A DNA stretch of 64,000 nucleotides, from positions 51,857 to 115,856 of the forward strand of contig JAIXWV010000028.1 in the NCBI GenBank assembly GCA_027491115.1. Direction: 5' to 3'. The stretch comes from Pseudomonadota bacterium. Lineage in GTDB: Bacteria > Bdellovibrionota > UBA1018 > CAIMNF01. Below the pieces are notes generated by a model, which saw nothing but the letters and a program-made list of their open reading frames with translations, made no database searches and was not told where the DNA came from. Each line of letters opens with the position of its first letter. The stretch's first letter is position 1. Below are positions 58,070-64,000 of the stretch, one piece after another. A program made the position numbers and the translations under genes.

Positions 58070-60403
58070 ATGATCGGAAAAAGAGCTGAATCGGTTTTGA
58101 ATCGTGCCCTCGCGAATGCTGTGGAGAGCAAGCATGAGTTCCTCACGCTCGAACATGTCATGCTGGTTTTGCTGGACGAACCTGAGGTGATGCAGGTGCT
58201 CGAAGCGTGCAAGGCGGATATCGGTCGACTCAAAACGGATCTGAAAGCCTATCTTCAGAAGGAAGTCCCGCTCGCACCGAAAACTGAGAAGGGCGATCCG
58301 GAGAACCCGATCGCCACCTTGGGCGTGCAGCGATTGGTCCAGCGGGCCATTTTCCAGGTACAGTCGGCCGGTAAATCCGAGATCGAGCCTGCCGACCTCC
58401 TGGTTGCCATCTTTCAGGCAAAAGATTCCTGGTCTTTGTATTTGCTCGGCCAACAGGGTGTTGAGCGCCTGGATGTCGTGAACTTCCTGAGTCATGGACA
58501 AACCTCGGACGATTCCGCGCCATCTTCGACGCAAGAAGCCCCTGAGACGAGTAAGTCTTCTGAGGGCCGTGCATCGTCCAATGACGCGCTGTCGAGCTAC
58601 ACCACCAACCTGAACGAGGCTGCGAAACAAGGTCGACTTGATCCTTTGGTCGGAAGAAAGAATGAGCTCGATCGTGTGATTCAGACTCTCTGTCGGCGGA
58701 GAAAGAACAATCCCCTCTTGGTCGGTGAGGCGGGAGTGGGCAAGACGGCCATTGCCGAAGGACTGGCTCAACGGATTGTGTCAGGAGAAGTTCCGGAAAT
58801 CCTGAGGCAGGCTGTGGTGTATTCGCTTGATCTCGGATCTTTGTTGGCGGGAACCAAGTTCCGCGGTGATTTCGAACAGCGTATGAAGCGGATCATCCAG
58901 GCGCTCGAGGTGAAGCACAACAAAGGTGTTTTTCCCGTCTTGTTCATCGACGAAATCCACACCATCATCGGTGCAGGCTCAGTGAATGGGGGTACTGTCG
59001 ATGCCGCGAATTTGTTGAAGCCCATGCTGGCTCGCGGTGAGATCCGGTGTTTCGGCTCAACAACTTTTGGAGAATACCGCAACATTTTCGGGAAGGACCA
59101 GGCGCTCTCGAGACGCTTTCAAAAAGTCGAAGTGCCCGAACCGACCCAGGACGAGACTATCCAGATCCTCCATGGACTCCGTCCCCAATTCGAATCCCAC
59201 CACCACGTGGTGTATTCGCAGGATTCGATCAAGACGGCGGTCGAGCTTTCGGTCAAGCACCTGACCGACCGGTTTTTGCCTGACAAGGCGATCGATGTGA
59301 TCGACGAGGTCGGGGCCAAGCTCCGGATCAAGAGAATGAAGGAAGGGGTACCGGAAGACGCGCCTCCGACCGAGGTGAGTGCTCTTGATGTGGAAGAAAT
59401 GATTGCACAGATGGCAAGGATTCCCGCCAAGACCGTCACTCATTCGCAGAAGGACCGCTTGCAGGGACTGGACAGGAATCTCAAGCTTAGCATTTTCGGG
59501 CAGGATTCTGCGGTCGATCGGATCGTTTCTTCCATTCGTTTGGCACGCTCTGGGCTTCGGAGCGGCGACAAGCCGATCGGATCTTTCCTTTTCTGCGGAC
59601 CGACCGGCGTCGGAAAAACAGAATTGTCGAAACAGTTGGCGAGTCACATGGGTGTTGCCTTCCTGCGATTCGACATGTCCGAGTACATGGAGCAACACAC
59701 CGTTTCGCGCTTGATCGGGGCCCCTCCCGGTTATGTCGGTTTCGAGCAGGCAGGCTTACTCACCGATTCTGTGATGAAGAATCCCCATTCCGTGGTGTTG
59801 CTTGATGAGATCGAAAAGGCCCACCCGAGTGTATGGAACATTTTGCTCCAGGTGATGGATCATGGGTTTCTCACAGACAATAACGGCAAAAAGGCGGACT
59901 TCAGGAATGTCATCCTGATCATGACGTCGAATGTGGGTTCGCGGGACGCCGAGCGCCGGATGGTCGGCTTTGTGAGTGATCTGGCCGGTTCCGATGCGGC
60001 ACAGAAGGAGCTCGAGCGGGTGTTCTCGCCTGAGTTCCGGAACCGTCTGGATGCGATCGTCTTTTTCAGTCCGATGGATATGCGGATGATGGATCAGGTC
60101 GTCGGCAAACAGATCGTGGAACTCGAACACCTCTTGCTTGCGAAACATGTCGAGATTGAGTTCGAGCCCGAGGTCCGGACCTGGCTTGCCGAGAAAGGTT
60201 ACGATCGCAAGATGGGAGCCCGGCCTTTGGCCCGGGTGATCCAGGACGAGATCAAGCGACCGCTTTCGGAAGAGATCCTGTTCGGAAAACTCGAGCAGGG
60301 CGGTGCCGTAAGGGTGGTGCTGAAGGACGGGAAACCGCATTTCGTGGTCGAGTCCCGTGCACCGAGTGGATCGGTGCTAACTGCCCCCTTAGACTTCGCC
60401 TGA
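58070..60403 (+). CDS. clpA: ATP-dependent Clp protease ATP-binding subunit ClpA
   Basis: Two AAA+ modules (GEAGVGKTAIAEGLA, GPTGVGKTELSKQLA); adjacent to clpS. Confidence 0.97.
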   Translation: MIGKRAESVLNRALANAVESKHEFLTLEHVMLVLLDEPEVMQVLEACKADIGRLKTDLKAYLQKEVPLAPKTEKGDPENPIATLGVQRLVQRAIFQVQSAGKSEIEPADLLVAIFQAKDSWSLYLLGQQGVERLDVVNFLSHGQTSDDSAPSSTQEAPETSKSSEGRASSNDALSSYTTNLNEAAKQGRLDPLVGRKNELDRVIQTLCRRRKNNPLLVGEAGVGKTAIAEGLAQRIVSGEVPEILRQAVVYSLDLGSLLAGTKFRGDFEQRMKRIIQALEVKHNKGVFPVLFIDEIHTIIGAGSVNGGTVDAANLLKPMLARGEIRCFGSTTFGEYRNIFGKDQALSRRFQKVEVPEPTQDETIQILHGLRPQFESHHHVVYSQDSIKTAVELSVKHLTDRFLPDKAIDVIDEVGAKLRIKRMKEGVPEDAPPTEVSALDVEEMIAQMARIPAKTVTHSQKDRLQGLDRNLKLSIFGQDSAVDRIVSSIRLARSGLRSGDKPIGSFLFCGPTGVGKTELSKQLASHMGVAFLRFDMSEYMEQHTVSRLIGAPPGYVGFEQAGLLTDSVMKNPHSVVLLDEIEKAHPSVWNILLQVMDHGFLTDNNGKKADFRNVILIMTSNVGSRDAERRMVGFVSDLAGSDAAQKELERVFSPEFRNRLDAIVFFSPMDMRMMDQVVGKQIVELEHLLLAKHVEIEFEPEVRTWLAEKGYDRKMGARPLARVIQDEIKRPLSEEILFGKLEQGGAVRVVLKDGKPHFVVESRAPSGSVLTAPLDFA

Positions 60404-61416
60404 AGTGGGCCTCAGGGTCGAATCAAGACCGTATTGTGGTAGCGCAGGTAGATGGAGAGGTGATCAATCAGCCCCTCCGGCTTTTTGGTGGTGCACCACG
60501 TGCGTCGAAATAGCCGATTGAGATTGGCCCGTAACATCGCGCAGGTGTGATTGAGTGCGAAGAGCGGATCAAAGACGAGCTTTTTGAGCTCGCCTTGTCC
60601 TGTGATCGCTCCTCTGGCGCCAGGGTGGGCGATGTGGCAGACGTTTTTTAGGTGCCTCCTGATGAACTTCGGGTAGTGGGGGTTCTGATCAGACTCAAGG
60701 CATGCCCCGGACCGCACTACCGGTCTGAGGGTCCTGAATAGAAGATCCCAGCCCTTCTGCCGCTCGTCTTTGCGGTAGCCATATTTGCGCCGTGAAATCT
60801 CAACGAGCCTTCCGTTGGCAGGCATCCTGGAGACCTGGAACCCCAGTATTTCTCGGGTTTTTTTGTTCACCGCCAGAGTCACGCTCAGGGGCTTACACTT
60901 GGTGTGCTCAAAGGTTTCGAGGTCATCAAACTGGACCTCTGAGAGGGGGGCTTTGGCGAGCTCATTCAATCGAACTTCGTGTTCGGCTCGCGCACGTGCG
61001 GCCATGATCCGGAATTTGCGGACGATGGTCTTCGGGTTCACCTCGAGGAGAATCGCCATCCGGCGCTGACTCATGCCAGAGGAGAAGAGCTGAGCCACCA
61101 CCGGGTTGAGATCCCGCTTTTTCTGGCGATAGTCGGGTGAGTGAGTGCTTGCCGAGAAATGGCGTCGGCAGTTTTTACAAAAGTACTTCGTGATGAAGCG
61201 TCGATCACGGGATCGGTAGAAGGAGCCTTTTCGGACGATAAGTCTTGATCTAGGACTTTCCAAGGTCCGGGAAACGAGGAGGGAAGGCTCACGGTGGCAG
61301 TTGGGGTTCGGGCAGCATCTTCTCATGCCCTTGATCTAGGCAAGAGAAAGACCAATGAGGGTGAGGGGTTAAAATTTGCTGCAGGACTGAAAAGCGACGA
61401 ATAAGGGGGCAGTTAG
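60377..61416. mobile_element. IS-like element with 15-bp perfect terminal inverted repeats
   Basis: CTAACTGCCCCCTTA at 60377-60391 and its exact reverse complement TAAGGGGGCAGTTAG at 61402-61416 bracket a transposase-like ORF. Confidence 0.75.
60412..61326 (-). CDS. Transposase-like protein (zinc finger plus HTH plus RNase H-like core, IS1-like organisation)
   Basis: CCPNPNCHRE...YFCKNCRRHFSAS Cys ligands; MSQRRMAILLEVNPKTIVRKF HTH; FDDLETFEH and ESDQNPHY Asp motifs; ANLNRLFRRTWCTTKKPEGL resembles the IS1 LRTHIKRLARKTICFSRS block. Confidence 0.75.
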   Translation of the reverse strand: MRRCCPNPNCHREPSLLVSRTLESPRSRLIVRKGSFYRSRDRRFITKYFCKNCRRHFSASTHSPDYRQKKRDLNPVVAQLFSSGMSQRRMAILLEVNPKTIVRKFRIMAARARAEHEVRLNELAKAPLSEVQFDDLETFEHTKCKPLSVTLAVNKKTREILGFQVSRMPANGRLVEISRRKYGYRKDERQKGWDLLFRTLRPVVRSGACLESDQNPHYPKFIRRHLKNVCHIAHPGARGAITGQGELKKLVFDPLFALNHTCAMLRANLNRLFRRTWCTTKKPEGLIDHLSIYLRYHNTVLIRP

Positions 61417-61544
61417 GGGATGGTGCCAGAAGGCGTCCGGTGTAACCGGGGCCGTTTTGACTCCTCCTGCGGCCCGCCGAGGGATGCTTCGCATTAAGCG
61501 TCCGTTATGCTTTGAGTTTCAAGAGCGTCCCGACCCCGCCTGTT

Positions 61545-61561
61545 TTGGCACGGGATTCGCT
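61545..61561 (+). promoter_or_regulatory. Candidate sigma-54 (-24/-12) promoter
   Basis: TTGGCACG-GGAT-TCGCT versus consensus YTGGCACG-N4-TTGCW; GG and GC dinucleotides separated by exactly 10 bp. Confidence 0.6.
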
Positions 61562-61630
61562 GTGTGGAAGTTCCATGAGGGAATGATCCTTCAAGCCACA
61601 CACGATTCCACCAAAGGGGGGCGGAACACC

Positions 61631-62713
61631 ATGCAGAACTATTCGTATCGACTCATCCTCGCAATCCTGATGTTTGCGATTGCCGGAAAGGCCCAGGCCC
61701 AGGTGCCCGGCGATCAGATCCGGCTAGGGACTCCGACCTATGCAGGAACCGGGTGTCCTCTCGGGACCGTCTCCGCCACCTTGAGTCCGGATGCCCAGAG
61801 CCTGAGCATCCTGTTCGGTTCGTTCCAGGCCCAAGCAGGGGGAATGTCCGGAAATACCGTGGATCGTAAAGCTTGTAACATCGCGATTCCGGTCAACGTG
61901 CCCGGGGGCTATTCGGTTTCGGTCATCAAGATCGATTACCGCGGATATGCGAGACTCCCGATGAATGCCAGTGCCACCTTCGATGTGGAGTACTTCTTCG
62001 CAGGACAGAGTGGTCCGGCTTATCACAAGAATTTCGTCGGTGCGAATGACGGTAACTTCAACTTGAACAACAACCTTGTAGCCACGGCCAATGTGTGGTC
62101 GCCGTGCGGCCAAGATGTGAATTTACGAACCAACACCAGCATCGCTGTTCAGACTAACGGAATGAACGAGCAGTCGATCATGACTCTCGACTCGGCCGAC
62201 CTTTCGGCCGGAGTGGTGTACCAGCTTCAGTGGAGGACTTGCGGAGGAGGCAATCCGGGCAATGGCGGTTGGGGCAATGGCGGTGGGTATCCTCAGCCCA
62301 CGCCGGTGCCGAATCCCAATCCGTATCCTTATCCCGGGCAAGTCGGTCCTTGTGTGATCAACTCCTACTACGATCAGCGTGGGTTCCAGGTGTACATGGT
62401 CAAGGACGGAACCGGTCGGGTGATGGGGAACACTGTTCAGTACGCTGAAGCGCTCCGGATCGCCGAACAATCCCGTCAAATGGGCTTCTGCTCCAGTATC
62501 ATCAATAATGTGCAACAGGGTGGATTCCCTGGACAGGGTGGATTCCCCGGACAGGGTGGATTCCCCGGACATGGCTGTCAGATCATGGCGGGAGGCAATG
62601 CCTACGGACAGCGCTTCTACCGGGTGGTCGATCGATCGGGCCGGATCCTGTTCAACACTCCGGACTACTATCAAGCGATGCAATTCGCCCAGCAGAGCCC
62701 GGCTTGCCGATAA
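61631..62713 (+). CDS. DUF4360-like secreted protein with Pro/Gly linker and duplicated C-terminal module
   Basis: Signal peptide; GTGCPLGTVSATLSPDAQSLSILFGSF...DRKACNIAIPVNVPGGYSVSV; preceded by a purine-rich RBS. Confidence 0.78.
   Translation: MQNYSYRLILAILMFAIAGKAQAQVPGDQIRLGTPTYAGTGCPLGTVSATLSPDAQSLSILFGSFQAQAGGMSGNTVDRKACNIAIPVNVPGGYSVSVIKIDYRGYARLPMNASATFDVEYFFAGQSGPAYHKNFVGANDGNFNLNNNLVATANVWSPCGQDVNLRTNTSIAVQTNGMNEQSIMTLDSADLSAGVVYQLQWRTCGGGNPGNGGWGNGGGYPQPTPVPNPNPYPYPGQVGPCVINSYYDQRGFQVYMVKDGTGRVMGNTVQYAEALRIAEQSRQMGFCSSIINNVQQGGFPGQGGFPGQGGFPGHGCQIMAGGNAYGQRFYRVVDRSGRILFNTPDYYQAMQFAQQSPACR
62519..62572 (+). repeat. Three tandem 18-bp units encoding GGFPGQ
   Basis: ggtggattccctggacag / ggtggattccccggacag / ggtggattccccggacat. 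Confidence 0.9.
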
Positions 62714-62737
62714 GATCTGAAAAACTCCAGTGATGTG

Positions 62738-62769
62738 AACCCGGGGGGTGATGCCCTCCGGGTTTTTTC
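62738..62769. terminator. Intrinsic terminator between convergent genes
   Basis: AACCCGGGGGG-tgatg-CCCTCCGGGTT followed by TTTTC on the plus strand. Confidence 0.82.
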
Positions 62770-64000
62770 ATTTCGGCAGGACGAATGCCAACGCGATCAC
62801 CACGGCTAAAAAACCGAATCCGATCGGTGCAACCCGCAGGTAGGTCTCTTTTTCACTCACCTGATCCTGCAAGATGCTCCGGACGGCGACGATGGACTGG
62901 AAGGCGAGGGGAACTCCCACCGCACTCCCGGCAGCCAGCGCAGCGAAGTGAGACGGTTCGATCACTTTTGAGAGCAGAAGGTTCGACATGGTCGAAGTGC
63001 CGACAAAGATCGATCCCAAAAATCCGAGAATCGGAGCACCTTCGGCGAGCCAAAAAGAGGGAAGCGAGCCGGTGAGCAGTTCCAGGCTCCCGTTCACCCG
63101 GAGCTGTTGCACCAAGAAGGTGGTGCAAAAAAACACGAACAGGGTCTTCCGTGAGCGAATCGTGGTCTCCAGCAGGATGGCACGCATGGAATGGAGTCGC
63201 TTCACTGTCGGGATCATCAGCAAACCGAACAGGATGAACACGATTCCCGGATTGAACATCCTGATCTCGGATCCCTCGAATCGACGATCCATCCAAATCG
63301 TCTTCCCGGCCCACATGCAAAAAAGAAGGAGTCCATACACCGTCAAGCCCTTCCACTCCAAAGAGTCGCCCGAGGCACTCCCGAAAAACCGGCGAGCGGA
63401 CCACAATCCGAACAGGAACGTGACAAAGGCCGGTCCCAGAGCGGAAAGCTCCGGCCCGGTACGGGAGATGACCACGCCCGATACGATGTAGACGGCGCTC
63501 AAGGACACAGTCCAGAGAGATTCCTTCAAGTTCCACTTCCCGCCGATGAGACGCGCTGAAATCCAGGGTGCGATCACCATCAAGGGAGTTAGGTGTAAAA
63601 AAATCTCGTGTGCGGGTGAGGCATCCGGAAAACCGAGGCGGGTCGGTGTCCCGAGTGCTCCGTAGGGAATGCCCACGACACAACTCAAGAAGGGCAGCAG
63701 AGCGCACCACTTCAGCTCAAAATGCAGGGCCATGAGAATGGGAGCGATCACCAGGGTCGGCGTACCGAATCCGCTCGAGCCTTCCACCATCAGTGCCAAT
63801 GGAAACGAGACCAGGATCCCTTGCACCACCCGGTTCGGAGAGATCCCGCGGACTAGGCGGGCCAAGGAATCGATGATCCCGGCTTTTCGGGCCATCTCCA
63901 AAAAGAAGAAGGCCCCGATCAGGATGAACCCGATCTCAAAGGTCAGGATGAGGGTTTTTTGCGTTGCGCGAGCCCAAACGGTTTCATCGGCGCGGAAGAG
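62768..64000 (-). CDS. L-lactate permease family transporter, 5' truncated by window edge
   Basis: Multi-TM; MVEGSSGFGTPTLVIAPILMALHF; frame remains open upstream (FEIGFILIGAFFFLEMARKAG). Confidence 0.9.
   Translation of the reverse strand, partial: LFRADETVWARATQKTLILTFEIGFILIGAFFFLEMARKAGIIDSLARLVRGISPNRVVQGILVSFPLALMVEGSSGFGTPTLVIAPILMALHFELKWCALLPFLSCVVGIPYGALGTPTRLGFPDASPAHEIFLHLTPLMVIAPWISARLIGGKWNLKESLWTVSLSAVYIVSGVVISRTGPELSALGPAFVTFLFGLWSARRFFGSASGDSLEWKGLTVYGLLLFCMWAGKTIWMDRRFEGSEIRMFNPGIVFILFGLLMIPTVKRLHSMRAILLETTIRSRKTLFVFFCTTFLVQQLRVNGSLELLTGSLPSFWLAEGAPILGFLGSIFVGTSTMSNLLLSKVIEPSHFAALAAGSAVGVPLAFQSIVAVRSILQDQVSEKETYLRVAPIGFGFLAVVIALAFVLPK

Noticed and set aside
60369-61424. Target-site duplication flanking the IS-like element
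   Set aside because: Left flank gatcggtg and right flank gggatggt do not form a convincing direct repeat, so no TSD is claimed.
62519-62572. Possible CRISPR-like tandem repeat
   Set aside because: Contiguous 18-bp units without spacers and in frame within a coding region; protein repeat, not CRISPR.
62853-63710. 285-aa minus-strand ORF in another frame
   Set aside because: Overlaps the lactate permease on the same strand; Arg/His-rich, no membrane pattern.
1-64000. tRNA/rRNA genes, CRISPR arrays, prophage or restriction/defence islands
   Set aside because: Intergenic regions are short and show no cloverleaf-like or repeat-spacer structures by eye; no phage structural or defence-family proteins recognised. 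A tRNAscan, Infernal and DefenseFinder run would be decisive.

Overview
This 64 kb chromosomal window is gene-dense and moderately GC-rich by eye. It appears to come from a Gram-negative bacterium with many exported and outer-membrane proteins; a Bdellovibrionota/Oligoflexia-like origin is only an inference. I saw no rRNA, tRNA, CRISPR array or prophage. Recognisable housekeeping genes: uvrB (truncated at the left edge), fadH-like, mltA, prc/ctpA-like, mutS2, sprT-like, rluA-like, phrB, pcp, topA, ddl, gdhA, a BMP-type nucleoside ABC cassette, cpaF-like, clpS-clpA and a lactate permease (truncated at the right edge). The most interesting items are: (1) a ~1.04 kb IS-like element (60377-61416) with perfect 15-bp terminal inverted repeats, whose left end supplies the last codons and stop of clpA, and whose transposase appears to lack the usual third acidic residue; (2) a stand-alone NtrC-type AAA+/Fis protein with the GAFTGA loop deleted (30598-31443); (3) a charge-dipolar protein with a histone H1-like Lys/Ala half and a poly-acidic half (48305-48973); (4) a candidate sigma-54 promoter upstream of a DUF4360-like secreted protein with a duplicated Cys-bracketed module and a collagen-like linker (61545-62713); (5) a pair of exported proteins sharing an N-terminal AC[IV]G-DG motif (17114-19395); (6) a divergent TPR-barrel / FecR / NHL-lipoprotein module (24904-30576); (7) an Arg/Gly/Asp- and PRAP-repeat disordered protein (32364-33086). 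All family calls come from reading motifs in the supplied translations; no database search was run.
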